Shown here piece after piece: positions 37,301 through 61,690 of a stretch of DNA of 64,000 nt. The notes under the pieces were generated by a model. It saw only the letters and a list, made by a program, of their open reading frames with translations. It ran no database searches and had not been told where the DNA came from. This DNA comes from Scatophagus argus. Taxonomy: Eukaryota; Chordata; Actinopteri; Scatophagidae. Position 1 is the stretch's first letter. Each line of letters starts with the position of its first letter. The position numbers and the translations under genes were made by a program. Where the stretch lies: positions 8,720,318-8,784,317 of the forward strand of contig NC_058506.1 in NCBI RefSeq assembly GCF_020382885.2, written 5' to 3'.

Positions 37301-39924
37301 CCTACCTACACTGATGTCAGTATTGCAATTCAATACTGTGAGTTATGTGAAAAGGTCAGATGATCAGCACGTTCAGAATCGGCATCAGCATACTTGTGTT
37401 TTCGTTTATAAGGTCTTGCTAGACGCCAAGATATTGTACAACCTTGGTGGAGTTCACACTGAACACCAGCTCACAGGAAAGATTAGTTTTAAAAGTTTCT
37501 TGTACTACAAGGGGAAAATTTCCATACTATGCACCTCACTTCTGAAATGAATAGCACTACAAACAGCAATTAGAAACACATATTCTACTGAGGCACCTCA
37601 AAGTTCTACTGATATTTTGATTATATTTGCTTTAATGTGCGCGTGTGTGTGTGTGTGCTGCTTTGTGTCACTGAATTGTCTTTTTTTTTGGAATGTTATA
37701 TACACAATATGTAACTTCTTTCAGCTCTCTCCTGTAAAGGGACACTTTGAATTTAGCTTACTTAACAAATTAAGTTTTGGATGATATTATGCTCTTTACA
37801 TGAGGAAACAAGAACTTATTCAAACTATTAGATAATAATTTGTGTTTCAGTTGGTGAGTCATGGTTGAAAACAAGCTTACTTCCTCTCAGAGATAGAAAA
37901 TCCTCAGCTCTTCTTGAACTGTCATAATGTGGTCAGTTGAATGGGAAGGGGTGCACAAGGAGAAGGGCTTCCCTCATTTTCATAAGCAACCATCCCCCAT
38001 ATTCCCTTCAACCAGTAATTTTAAATTTCCCTTGTGATGTGCAAAATTTACTTTCAGGCTATTTTGAGTCTCATTCATTTGTGGTTTCAGGCAACCCTTT
38101 TAGTTTTGTTATGCATTTCCTTCCCGTTTCTACAATGAAAAAAACGTCTAACGCTACAGTGATGCCCAGTTCTCTTATTCAGATTATGGTAAATGCAGTT
38201 TGTTTTAATCAGAAATGGTCGTCAGCCATTTACTTTAGTTATTTTCATGAAGAGGTATTTAAAGGGCTATAATAAAATAATAATACAAAAGCCTAAAAAT
38301 TAGGCCATACAAACAATGATATGTAAGTAAGTTCAGTTCTTTTTGTTTGTTTCACTATCAGGGTCACTGGGAGTTTGAACAGAACCGAGACATTGTTAAT
38401 ACCAGTAATAATACCTGTGCTTTTCCTACCATGCAGAAGTAAGAAGTAATTGCAATTATGAAACGAAAAGTCAATGAAACCTTGAATCCTGCAGAAATCC
38501 TACAGCTGATTAATAATGCATAACAAATATAAATAAATAAATAAATATTTAGGAAAGATTTCAACTCTAAACCATAACATTTACTGTTTGTCTTCTGTGG
38601 ATGTGTTTACTGTTTTATTGGTTTGTCGGTTGGTTTGAAAAAAATGTGAAGAATAACATTAAAATGCATTTAAACAATCAAATGCGGTGTCTGGTGATTA
38701 ATGGTTTAGATGGATGCATATAAATGCAGCCTATTTCCAATAAAGACCCTGCTCACTGGCATAGTATTGATCAAGCAATATGTTCTACATATATTTCTTC
38801 CAGTCACATAGGACAACTTAAAGACCAAAATAACATCAGAGGTTATGGCAGCACACACAAAATAAATAAGTTACTGCTGTTTCTCACCTGTGTGACAGAG
38901 TGTACTAGAGTTTGTGCTTGAAAGCCGTGACACAACAGGGACATGTTGATGTGCAGAAGAACAAAAGACAGCTGCACAAAGTGTAGTCGTGACAAAACAT
39001 TTCTGTGCAGTTGATCTGGTATAAACAAAGCAGGCTTTCTATTTAACTTGGATCACTTTTGGGAAGGAAAGGGTAAGGGATGATCAAGGCAGGTCTAAGT
39101 CGCTGCTGGTCAACACTGTTCAGCCTATTGTACAACCTGATACAAGGGTTTTTAAAACGCATTAGTTCACTACATTGTGAGACATTACGCGCACACATGA
39201 CTGTTTTTCCACATTATCTACTGTATGTTTGAATACCAAAGGCAACACAAAACACTATCGCACTTCACCATGTATATCTTAACATCTTTTAAGATAACAT
39301 ACATGTAAGACATATTTTTAAGGCAAATCGTGCAGTAAGGTTTCAGGTGACAAATCACACACAAAGAACAATTCTGTTCTTTTTACACACTAACCATTTG
39401 AATAACAATTTAAATAAAGGTTCATATAATTTGGTTCCACTCCTGAAAAGAATCAAGTACTTGGCAAATCAAGGCCTCATAATTTTAAGTAAATTTAGTC
39501 TTCTTCTAATCTTTAAGGGTTTTTAGGGACTTGTAGCCATCTGGCATTCATAATGATTACAACTAACTTGAAACATGAAATGTGGGTCCACCGTTATTAT
39601 GGAATAGAAAGTCATCATCCAAAGAAAGGCGTCAGTTTGTAACTGGCACACAACATCCACATCTGGCTAATCTATCCTTTTTTAAAATTATTTATTTATT
39701 TATCCAATGGTCAATACCGCACACACCTCTTAACCATATCATCATTATATTTTCTTGTATGTCTCCATTTCCCTCACATGAGCCTCGATCATCCTCCATA
39801 ATCATTCCTATTTGACCTTCTCTTTACATATCAGTCTGAAAGACACTTGGGGACAGGCAGGGATAAACATTGCTCAAAAACATCTGAGGACAGCTGCATA
39901 ATCTCAAAATAAAAGATAACCTAA
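34345..39924. other. intergenic region between the cytokine and ependymin
   Basis: About 5.6 kb of AT-rich DNA between two divergently transcribed genes. It holds T-runs (34361-34383), a short GT repeat near 37640-37658 and an AAAT repeat near 38528-38550. The longest frames (about 100-138 codons near 33861-34277, 37239-37550 and 37937-38272) resemble no family and show no splicing logic, so I treat the region as non-coding. Confidence 0.6.
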
Positions 39925-39962
39925 CAAAACTCTTTCGTTGGGTCACCAATGAAAGAGTTTTG
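39925..39962. repeat. inverted repeat (hairpin) 1 upstream of ependymin
   Basis: Arms 39925-39941 and 39946-39962 are 17 bp with a single G-T mismatch (39937/39950) around a 4-nt loop. The right arm contains CCAAT (39946-39950). It directly abuts the second hairpin. Confidence 0.85.
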
Positions 39963-40005
39963 ACATCAAGCTGTCTAAACACAGCTTGTTTAGACAGCTT
40001 GATGT
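39963..40005. repeat. inverted repeat (hairpin) 2 upstream of ependymin
   Basis: Arms 39963-39980 and 39988-40005 are perfect 18-bp reverse complements around a 7-nt loop (ACAGCTT). It begins at the base after hairpin 1 and ends about 60 bp upstream of the ependymin TATA box. Confidence 0.9.
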
Positions 40006-40065
40006 TTGAAGTCCAGCATCCTGGGTCTTTTTATGCAACAATATTTGACTGAAACAAGTCTTCCC

Positions 40066-40072
40066 TATAAAA
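40066..40072 (+). promoter_or_regulatory. epd: TATA box of ependymin
   Basis: TATAAAA lies 86 bp upstream of the ATG at 40158. This implies a transcription start near 40097 and a 5' UTR of about 60 nt without introns. Confidence 0.75.
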
Positions 40073-40157
40073 GCAGCAGTGATTTCACTGAGAGCTAGAT
40101 GAGCTTTGGGTAGTTTTCGCCATCTCTTTATCGTGTGACTCTCTCTGGACCAGGACA

Positions 40158-41380
40158 ATGTATGCAGCTGTTACGCTCTTCGTCTTTGTGTGCTTGACTG
40201 CCATCACCCATGCAGACCATCATCAGCCATGTCGTAAGGATCTGTAGTTCCATCACTTTGTTTCTTTTTGTTATTTGATTTTGAGCTGTGCTTGTGTTAG
40301 GCATATTTTGAGATCATTACATTACAGTAAACAAAAGTCAAAGGCTATATTAGTTAGAACATTTTGATACTGACATGCTCAAGACCCATCTAACTGAAAT
40401 TGTTATCTTTCAGATTCACCCAACATGACAGGATTCATGAGTGTGGTGGGTTTTTAAATGTCTTTTAAGACCAATAGACCAATCTTTATGGTTCTTTACA
40501 GCATTTTAAAATATAGCACTAAGATCAATGTCTTTCTCTCTGAATGCTTGAAACCAGATGACCATGAAGGGTGAGGTGAAAGCATATGGTGCATTCACCT
40601 ATGATTCGATGGGCAAGAAACTACGGTTCAGATCAAATGAGAGCCACCCCACAAATGAATCAGTAGGTTTGGATCTACTGATGTTTTTTGATGAGGTAAC
40701 TGATTTCTTTCTTCAGAAAAAATGTCACTGTTCACTTGAGGCTGTTTTACACACTGACATATGTATCTGAACTACCTCTGGCAGGGGATATTCTATGAGA
40801 TTGACAGCAAAAACCAGAGCTGTGAGAAAAAAACTTTGCAATGCACCATGCACCCTCTGGATATTCCTGATGATGCAAAGCTGACTTCTACGGTAAACAC
40901 AGGGAGTCCATCCATCGAAGGGGAGGGATTAAAAGTCAATGTATGGACGGGATCAATGCCAGGCCAGAAAGGTGAGAGAGATATTATAAAGCAATTATAA
41001 AGCTTTTTTTGTGACAGAGTTCTAGTGACATTCATCTTTCTCTTTTTTAGTCAAGTACTCCATATCTGTAACCATGGGATGTCTGCCTGTCTCCACGTTG
41101 TACTTCTGTGAGTCCACATCATTCTTATTCAGGTTGGTGGTATTTTTTTTTTCTCTTAATGCCTGAGGCAATTAAGATTCTGGGATATTTATGCAGCTTT
41201 ATCTGTTTGCTATAGTGTTTGTCCATGTAATTTTTCTATCACTTTTTTTACAGCATGATGGAGGTTGAACTTGAGATCAAGGACCCTGATCTCCTCACGG
41301 TGCCTTCCTTTTGCATGGGGGTGTCTGTGGAGGAGACACCTGAAGGGACAGTAAACAGTTTCCTCAACGAGTTCATGTAG
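40158..41380 (+). CDS. epd: ependymin
   Basis: Six exons: 40158-40233, 40414-40445, 40558-40695, 40785-40971, 41051-41132, 41254-41380. They join in frame to 213 residues, the usual length for fish ependymins. The signal peptide MYAAVTLFVFVCLTAITHA is followed by the family pattern: HQPC near the mature N-terminus, FTYDS, a FFDEG.FYEIDSKNQSC block, GSPSIEGEGLKVNVW, GCLPVS and a late PSFC. Conserved cysteines occur at about 25 and in the SC, QC, GC and FC contexts. Four N-glycosylation sequons are present (NMT at 29, two NES, NQS). By family knowledge ependymin is a secreted, calcium-binding glycoprotein of the meninges and brain extracellular fluid in teleosts, linked to memory and regeneration. 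In exon 5 an earlier GTGAGT (after 41107) would bring a stop into frame, so the donor used must be at 41132/41133. Confidence 0.95.
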
Positions 41381-41710
41381 ATGAACCTCGTCAGCAGAAA
41401 ATCAAATCCCTATCCCAGTGTGGCCTGCCTGAACTTTAGACTTTTCTCTCCTTTCCATGTGTGACTTGTGTTCTTCGTGTGACACTGCATCACATCACAT
41501 CTGTCTCGATCACATCTTCCGCTCCCCTATGAAGACACGGCTTTGAATGGATCATACTGTATACATCCATTTCATTCTAAAGGAAAAAAATATGACATGG
41601 ATTATAGAATTAGTCATAATTACTAACAGTTGGTGGCTTTTCAAGTTGGTACCACTTACAAAACCTGTAAGATATGATTAATGGAACAATAAAGTGTCAA
41701 AGCTATCAAA
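41381..41710 (+). terminator. epd: ependymin 3' UTR and poly(A) signal
   Basis: AATAAA at 41688-41693 lies 308 nt after the stop codon and is followed by a G/T-rich stretch, giving a compact 3' UTR of about 330 nt. Confidence 0.7.
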
Positions 41711-42864
41711 AGTGTGAGGAGAGGGTTTTATTCATCCAAGATTTCCTTGTGAAGTGTTTTGTTTATACAGCCTTTGGACAAGGTTTTGCCACAAAAAAAC
41801 AAGAAAATGTTTCATCTGAGACATTTCAAACATAGTTTTGTGTCCCCGTTGACACCCTGGTTCCCTTTACTCTCTCTGCATTCTGCACTGTGTCGTCTGA
41901 AATATCAGTGTTAATCTAAGCATGAATATTACTAATATCAGTATTTTTGAATAAGTGTCATTATTACGAATACCAGCATGAACATATTACCAATAGCTGT
42001 ATTTATACAAGTTCAAGTTGTACTAATAAGAATTTTCATGTATGGCTTGTTCATATCAGCATCAAGGCAGTTATGAAACATAATAAAATGATCAGGGATT
42101 TATTACAATAATTGTCCTGAATGAAAAACACAGAGTTTTTCTGTGCTCATCTTACCTAATTTAAAATGACTATTTCTGTAACTATTTTCTCAGGATGCAG
42201 GGTATCATTATTACTAAAAACTAACATGCGCTTGGTTGAGTAGTAATAATGTAGGCCATTTCTTATCATCAAATGCTGTGTTTCAGATGTGAAACTGTAC
42301 ATTTTATTATCATACAGTAATTGCATAAGTTTTATGTATACTGTAAGTAAATTATAGTTTATTTGTTACAGTATGTCATAGAGTACATAGAATGGATAAA
42401 ACAACATGCCAGCTTCCTTGGTCTCTTAATGATTTACTTCACTTATGAATAAGGTGTGGAAATGTTTATAAAGCATTTATTCCTCTTGTCAAACAGTCAA
42501 ACATGATTAATGAACCTCAAAACAGTAGGAAGGAGCTCTTAATATGTTGAAAATGATTGTATAATAGAAATCATTTCATGCATCACATGTGTAGATGTTT
42601 TATGTGCTAAAATTTACAACCCAAATAAGTCACCACCAGCCTATTAAGCAGTCACAAAGACTATTTGTCAAATTTAAAAGAACACAGCCAGGTTGTTAGT
42701 TAGCCTTGTCACTTCACTTTAAGTTCTATATAATGCACTATTTTAGTTAGCCGTGAATTTCACATCTTTAAATGTTAATATGTGCAATATAAAAATACAT
42801 TTGTGATGATACAAATGTAATGTGGTTAGTAACAATATTTCTCAACTCAAAGATAGATGGATTT
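41711..42864. other. intergenic, AT-rich, no gene seen
   Basis: About 1.1 kb of AT-rich sequence between the ependymin poly(A) site and the LINE remnant. It has only short open frames and no recognised repeat family. Confidence 0.6.
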
Positions 42865-43735
42865 CAAGGATTCAAGGAGCTTTATTGTCATTTCACACAT
42901 GTTAAAAACATGAGGTGGAACGAAATTAGTTTCCCTGGTCCCGGTATAAGCCCAATAACAAGTATAAAGAAATATGCAAAATAACTATAAATATAAAACA
43001 GCAGTATAAAAGTATAAACTATAAAAGTATACAGTATAATAGAATAAGTATAAACAATGAAATGACAACAATACAGTCCTGTACCATTCGAGGTAGTGTG
43101 CAAATGGAGTTGAGGTGGCGCACTGTGCAAAAGTCAGTGCAAAAGTTCTGTTCAAGACTGCTGCTTTTTGTGCAATATTTCCGTGGGTGGTTGTCAGGGA
43201 AGGGAGAGGGAGGGTCCCACAGTCTTCTGTGCAGCTTTCACCACCCTCTGCAGAGCCTTCTTCTCTGCCGCAGAGCAGCTGCCATGCCACACGGTGATGT
43301 AGGTGCACAGGACGCTCTCCACCACACATCTGTAAAAGGATGTCAGGACTGAGCTCCCCAGTCCAGCATGCCTCCAGCAGTCCGTTATGTGGACGCCCAG
43401 ATACCTGAAGCTGGAGAACACTTCCACCGCTGTCCCTCTGATGTGCAGGAGAGGAAGGGGAGATGTCTGCCCCTTCTGAAGTCCACGATCATCTCCTTGG
43501 TCTTCTTCACGTTGATGCAGAGGTTGTTTTCTATGCACCAACCCTCCAGGTGTTCCACCTCCTGCCTGTAGTCGGACTCGTCGTTGTTGACGATGCTTCC
43601 AACCACAGCTGTATCGTCTGCAAACTTCACAACCAGGCAGCTCAGATGTTGCGCTGAGCAGTCGTGTGTGAGCAGGGTGAACAGGAGGGGGCTCAGCACA
43701 CAGCCCTGGGGGGAGCCGGTGCTGAATTCAGACTT
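42865..43735 (-). mobile_element. 5'-truncated CR1/L2-like LINE, reverse-transcriptase remnant
   Basis: On the minus strand, frames at 43699-43385, 43541-43194 and 43329-42985 together spell the C-terminal part of a non-LTR reverse transcriptase. Recognisable pieces are the catalytic motif KFADDTAVVG, a stretch like CINVKKTKEMIVDFRR, then FRYLGVHITD, and SFYRCVVESVL..ITVWHGSCSAAEKKALQRVVK. The frames are offset by frameshifts and stops, so this is a dead copy. The 3' end reads CAATAAAGCTCCTTGAATCC, a common fish LINE terminus, with a short CTTGAATC/CTTGAAATC tail. The upstream polymerase and endonuclease regions are absent. Confidence 0.85.
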
Positions 43736-43959
43736 GAATTCAGTAAACTGAGCAACTGAAAGCTTGTTGATTTCTCAAATATTGTGCAAGATGACTGTCA
43801 GTAAAGCTGTGAACACAGGAAAAAAATAAGCTGACATGATATGAAATGTGTACTCTTACCAGCAGTACACGGTGCCGCCGACAGGTGGGGTGTGTGCTAC
43901 ATGCATAACAACGAAAATACAAACTGTGCCTTGCTATGTTAGCCACCAAGGAGCTTCCT

Positions 43960-44100
43960 AACGTTAGCTAAAGAATAAAACGAGTATTTTTCAGTTTTGG
44001 AAAATGACAGTTTGTGCAAGGCATTAACGAAAACATCCTCTTTGCAAAGTCCGCAACGTTTGGATTATTTGGTTTCAGTCCGCCTTTGATTTAAAACGAG
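43960..44100 (+). promoter_or_regulatory. stag2: stag2 promoter and non-coding exon 1 (putative)
   Basis: A donor of good quality (AAAACGAG/GTAAGT, boundary 44100/44101) follows unmethylated-looking, CpG-containing sequence. It could splice to the exon that begins at 47976 and carries the stag2 start codon. GTTAGC/CTAACG motifs, frequent in fish housekeeping promoters, continue to about 44.6 kb. Transcript data would be needed to fix the start. Confidence 0.45.
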
Positions 44101-47100
44101 GTAAGTTGTAAAATGGCGGATAGCTCACGTTAACATCCAGGGAGTTTGTCATTGATGCTGCTACACTGAGTAGCTGGCCAGGCACTTGACACTAGTTTTA
44201 TCATGAGTCATAGACATAGAAATACGACTTAATCAGACTAAATCACAGTTAACGTGATTAATAACGGCGACCTCACCTTGTGGCAGGTGTTTAACAGCTG
44301 GTGATGTCGTTAGCCAACTACAGCTAACGGTAATGCTAGCCAAGCTAACAACTAATCTGATGCTGTAAATGTGTTAAGATCCTAAAGCGAATCCTAAAAC
44401 TAACGTTCGTAGCTCGGCGCGAATAGAGTAGCCAGGGAGGGTCTCTAAAGACAGCTGGCAAGATAATGTCTCGGCCAACATATCACATAACGTATCGGTT
44501 AGATTAGCTGGAAAGCTTCTTGGCCATCGTTGCAAAGACGGCACGTCCAGAGGAGATGAGAGTGGATAGGAATCGCCAGATTCGTAAACATCTGTAGTTG
44601 CGTTTGTAGTTCGGAAGTGTACAACTGCGCGTGTCAGAATTATTTTTGTATCAACTTGTTTTTTTTATTAAGAGTAGCGTTAAGCTCACTATCACAAAGA
44701 TCTGCAATAAATACTTATGAGAATGTTAGCTACATTACTTTTCCAAGAATGTAACGAGCGCTGACACCGCGGCACTTTAAACCCAAAACACATTTCCATT
44801 TATGGTCCTTGAGAGTTGGAACAACCGGGTCATGTTTACATTGCATTTTGGGATTGCCTGTTAAGTGTGAGTGGTGCCCATAGTGTGTAAACACGCCCCC
44901 ATAGATTTCTCTCTGTCACAGTATCTGCTGTAACGATGCTGTGTATCACTGGTACCTTCCGTTATCTGTCTAATTGAAATAATCCTAACTATATCATTTT
45001 AAGAATTAACATAAACCTCGACACGTGGCATTATTCAAAACCACCGCTGTGTACTTGCTCTGAATAAGCATACTCAAGTGGAAAGCGCAGGGTTCAACTT
45101 GTACACTGCGAAAGAGCAGGCATGCTTCAGTCAGTGCAGTGTGGTGAGGTTGCAAATAATAATCACACGAATGATTTTCGCAATGTGTCATTGATATGCA
45201 CGATATATTTATTGTAGTGGGCCCCGAAATTTTATCAGTCATGTTTATAGCTGCATTCATGCAGACAGTAGTTTGTGTCAATCAATAAGAACTCTACTGT
45301 GGATGTTGCTCTGATCAGAAAACCACCTGTCGAATGGTACGTGATCAGCTTTGCCTTTAGAAAAATCACCTACCTTTCTTTGGGTCAAGAGGTCAATTCA
45401 GATCTAAAAATATGAGACACATTACCTGCCTCACTACCAAGTTAAAATATCAGTATCATATTCTGATACCCCTGTTCTTTATACCATTTCACTCAACAAA
45501 AGGAAGGGGAAAATTTTAGAATAGCCATTTCATGAATTTTCACTGCCCAGCTTCAAATATTCCCACAGGGACTTTGGTCCACATGTAAAAATGTGCTTCA
45601 TTTCAAATTAGCAATACCTCTGTACATAATCTGTACTTGTTATTTTTTGTCAGTTGCTTTCTTTGCACTTCTAGTCCAAATGCAGCAATTGAACTTTTTA
45701 GGGTCAGCACAGGACCCATTTAGAAACACTGACTTCGACACTTAGCTGGTGCTTTCCAGAGTCCATCATCAATTGGATGTTTTTTTCCAAGGAGCCGTCG
45801 GTAAATGCAGACTATTTCCATCCATCCATTTTCTATACCGCTTATCCGTCAGGGTCACGGGGGAGCTGGAGCCTATCCCAGCTGACTAGAGGCGAGAGGC
45901 GGGGTTCACCCTGGACTGGTCGCCAGTCAATTGCAGGGCCAACACACAAAGACAGACAACCACACACTCTCACACTCACACCTAGGAGCAATTTAGAGTA
46001 GCCAATTAACCTAATGTGCATGCTTTTGGTATTGTGGGAGGAAGCTGGAGTACCTGGAGAAAACCCACGCAGGCACAGGGAGAACATGCAAACTCCACAT
46101 AGAAGGGCCCAGACCGGGATTCGAACCTGGAACCCTTTTACTGTGAGGCGGCAGTGCTAACCACTGCACCACAATAATATGAAATTGAGTAAAACATGCA
46201 TTAAATCATTGTAATAGGGCTGTCATTATTCATTATATTTTATTACCCATTAATTTTCTGATTAATTTTCACAATTTATTTTTTGTTTAGTCTATAAAAA
46301 TTCTCAACATAATTTCTCAGAGCGTAAAGTGATGTCACATCTTTTGTCCGACCGACAGTCCAAACCCCAAAGACTCCTTATTTGTTATCACAAATGACAA
46401 AGCAACAAATTGCCAGAATCCTTGACAATAATTTTCTTTAGATTGATTAATCAGCTATTCTTAGCAGCTCTAGTATGTAATGTGTTAGTTTAACATTTTT
46501 ATTTGATGAATGACAAACATTCAACTATCAAAAGGGACATCAGTCATCATAATATTCATCACAATTAGGCATTTTGAAATGCCCTGTAGACTAAAAAAAA
46601 AAAATACTGCGATCTCAGTGATTTCCCTGTAAAGTAGATTGTAAAATTGTCAGATCACCCACGCACGAGGTAGTAATGTACCGCAGAACTACAATTGTGT
46701 CATTACAAAAATGAGAAAACAATGTTATCGGTATTTCCAGCTGTGCAATTTGGGAGTCAGAACTAACTGATTTATAAGCTGAGAATTATATGCACAGTTA
46801 GAGTTAAGCAGACTGTGAATTCTGAGTGTACAAAACCGGATGTGAGTCAGTGCTGTGACTGAGAAAAGTACCCATTAAGTCTTGAATGGGAGCTCAGTTG
46901 TTGAAGAGAGTTCTGAGCAAGATGTGTGATTAAAGTAGAGCTACTTCTAATGGTTGTTTTCCTCACCGGTTAATGAGCTGGGACTAATAAATTAATTCAT
47001 TGTTTTGCCTGCAGAATGCCAAAAAACACTTTGTTTGTTTGTTTTGCCAGTTGTCTAAAAACAGAACAGCAGAACTCACATTTGAGAAGCTGGAATCAGC

Positions 47101-47975
47101 AATTGTGATGCATTTTTGATGGATGATCAACTTACAGCAGTTTGCTACTATCAAAATGGATTAATTTTCTGTCTTTAGTCGTTTTTCACAGCAGACATTT
47201 GGCACACTAGGAGAAACACAGGTTTTAGTAATAACATGACCAATGGCTCGGTCCTGTTCAAGTATCACAGGAAGTCATGGCAGCGAGACCAGCATACACA
47301 AAACCAGCGCCAATAACACTCATTCTTTTTCAGGCTTTGCATTCTTCATGTTTGTTTGACCAAGTGGCTGACGATCTGATGATTTTAGATTGTTGATTGA
47401 TCCTGAAGGCATCCATAATCTACTTTTCAGGCAAATCATATTGATTGAGGTATTCAGTGTCTTTTTACTTCAGTTTCTAAACTTCACATCATGTCATTGA
47501 CTAGCTGATTCACATTACATGAACAAACCAAAAGTGATATAGCTAGCTATGCTTTTACTTGCCTGGCACAAAAACGAGCCATCTCGCTTCCTCCTCATCT
47601 CGATTAAGAGTTACGCATGGCATTATTGGTTGGGAAATCACAAGACATTTTTGAGCCGAAGTGAATTTAACAATTGCGATATCCCGGAAACAGAAGTTTA
47701 GGTGGGTGAAACTTTGTGCCGTGTACTCGAGAACACAACAAATAAGATCAAAGAATACAATAAACTGAAGTCATTGCTGTTTTTTGACAATTGCTAATAA
47801 AATAAAACAATTTGTTGAGTGGCCAGGCCACTTTTTCTGACAAAAGCAACTTGAGTATTACATGTGGTCTTGAAACTGAGCCCCATATAAGATGCTCTGT
47901 GATTTGTTTGTGAGTTGGTCCAGTCAGTCTGTCAGTCTAGTAAAAGTTATCAACAAACTCCTCCTATTTTTACAG
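44101..47975 (+). other. stag2: stag2 intron 1 (inferred)
   Basis: About 3.9 kb without recognised coding sequence between the putative non-coding exon and the start-codon exon. A tRNA-derived SINE lies at 45817-46172. The acceptor is TTTTTACAG at 47975. Confidence 0.5.
45817..46172 (-). mobile_element. tRNA-derived SINE
   Basis: Read on the minus strand it begins GTGGTGCAGTGGTTAGCAC, which holds a tRNA-like A box. It continues to CCAGGTTCGAATCCCGG, a perfect pol III B box (GGTTCGAATCC), then the widespread fish body CTCCCTGTGCCTGCGTGGG, and ends in a short ATGG repeat. This is a very common teleost repeat. Order and spacing of the boxes are intact, but the copy is diverged and probably inactive. 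Confidence 0.8.
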
Positions 47976-48059
47976 GTGCAGCTGAAAAAATACCTTCTTG
48001 CTTGGGGTCTGGAGCAGTAGAAGCCACCTACTCCAGCAGATCCAGAAAATGTTAGAGAA

Positions 48060-59543
<11,484 letters not shown>

Positions 59544-61690
59544 AACAATTCGGATGCATCAAGGAGAAAGTGTTCTCAAAATCTTTGGCAGATACGATGG
59601 ATGACTGTTCTGTGAATATCATAACTGAGCTAAATGGACTACTATAAATGGTTTGTGAGACACCACCGATTGCCTCTTTAAGACTTTGTTAAAACTTAGA
59701 GGGAGAGCTTGAATTTGAATTTTATTTTGTTATTTTCACACATTGAACTTTTATCACACTGCAGCAGGAGATGTTTCTGCTTTTGTTCTGTTAGTTTAAA
59801 AACAACTTAATGTTAGCATTCATTAAGGTGAAGCAGTACATACATTATGTGGCTGGTGCATGGCGAGGGGACAATGACGACCTGAAATTCAAATGAATAA
59901 TATATACCTTTAATCTTTTTCATTCACTAGACAAAAATTGTCTGTTGTAAATATATTGTGGCCAATATACAAGAGGGGTGAACACAATGTCCATGGACAC
60001 CAGCTGATAGAAATATAATAGCCCTGCAAAATAATGCTACCTTTATGATGCTTGTAGCGTTCAGTTGTTGTTGAACACTAATGTTACTGCACTTTGTCAC
60101 CGAGGTGTTAATTCAACTCTATGATCATTTTACAGCCATATTTTTAGAAATGATCATAGGCACCAATCAATGCCTCTCTGACACAGTCTAGGCAGAAATT
60201 GAACATCATAAGCTTCACAAAGAATACCTTTATTGCAGTTCTGTTGAACTGGACTGCATTACATTGTAAAGGTGTCAGTGATATTGCATTCACCTGCTGT
60301 ACTTTTAAACTGTAGACTTTGGCATGGCATGTAGCCATATATCAAAACATGTACACAGTAAAGTTTAATGTGAACTGGCGTCTCATACTGTTCGTCAGCC
60401 TTGCCATTAATGATATACGACATTCTCAGATTTCTTTGTGATGGTATTTTTTAGAAATGTATGTGTTCTGCTTTTATACCTTGTAGATGACTTTGATTTA
60501 TAGATATTTTGTAATGACAATCAAATGTAAATTAATGGTTTCTAATCATGTTATTTCACATAGATTCTGAAATAATGCTTTTTAATGAAAATGATTATGT
60601 TACTATAGATAAGGCCAACTGTTTGTATTTTTCTTTTCATCTCTCTATAATGAATGGGTGCAAATGTAAAGCATTGCTCAAATGTAGTAATCTGACAAAT
60701 TGATGGCTGCATATAAATTTATTTTTTAATATTGGGAGATTTCACGATGTTCAGCATAAAACTTTGACTCAACCTTAAACATGTAATCTCCTATATCTTG
60801 AATATTTTTCTCCACTGTATAGTATGACTATCTTATAATATTTAATAATACAGACATGCCATAATTGCAACGTTCAGAAGAAATGATTTGAAAAATGGTT
60901 GTGAAAGATGTGTGTTGCTTTTGTTTTTGTCCCCGGCTTGCCAGAGTGCAGAGGATTTTTTTCAAAACACCATTTTATTTTATGTGCCACTGTTGCGTGT
61001 ACAAGAGTTATAGAATTATTCTGAATTGCAAAGTTTGAGAATTCTTTAGTCAACTATTATAGTATCAGAGTTGTATATTATACAGTTACACATGTGTAAT
61101 ATATTGTGAATCGGTGCTCATTTTATATTTGCAGTTTCTGTTTGCTTGAAAATTTTAGGAAAACTTTGAAGAAATAGAATGTACCTTTTTGAAGTTAACC
61201 TACTAATTTGCAATTATACGAACAGTACATTGTTTTATTTGCCTTTCAGTTGATTGTAGCGATATTTCTTTACCTCTGTGTTTGGGCCTGGTTGGCAAAT
61301 TCAGAATTTATGGAAAACAGTGTATTCATCCTCTCATTGTATTAGAAACAAATCCCTGATTTCATCAGAATCTCACTATAAACTAGACAAGTGGATCACA
61401 TGGACTTGAACATTACTCTATCCATACTAACTATTCACATTAGGCAGGTGAGGAAAAATTGTCTTTGAGCTGCCTGTAAAATGAAATTAATTACTTCATT
61501 TTGGTCCTTTTCTGTTTTGCATTGAACTGCTGAAAATGTGCATACATCTGTATGTTTACACATATTTAAATATTTGTGTATATTAAAATTGTGTTTTTAT
61601 CCTATTTTCAAAGTGCCCGTTGCATCCTTTAAGATTTGTATTTATGTCCGGAGATGTAACATGAACAGAATAAACACTGCGACTGTGTGA
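59544..61690 (+). other. stag2: stag2 3' UTR (inferred)
   Basis: About 2.1 kb of AT-rich sequence follows the stop codon and ends with AATAAA at 61669-61674. No coding sequence is recognised. Earlier cleavage is possible. The next promoter region (thoc2) starts about 300 bp later. Confidence 0.55.

Noticed and set aside
37239-38272. Open frames of 103 and 111 codons between the cytokine and ependymin
   Set aside because: No recognisable domain, no promoter or splicing logic, AT-rich context; likely chance.
41101-41112. Early donor (CT/GTGAGT) in ependymin exon 5
   Set aside because: Splicing there to 41254 brings a TGA into frame; the later donor at 41132 keeps the conserved MMEVE segment.
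43385-43699. Reverse-transcriptase-like frame as a domesticated gene
   Set aside because: The frames are shifted relative to each other and lack the upstream domains; it is a decayed LINE copy.
46085-46172. tRNA gene suggested by GGTTCGAATCC
   Set aside because: The A and B boxes belong to the head of a tRNA-derived SINE; no full cloverleaf with paired acceptor stem is seen.
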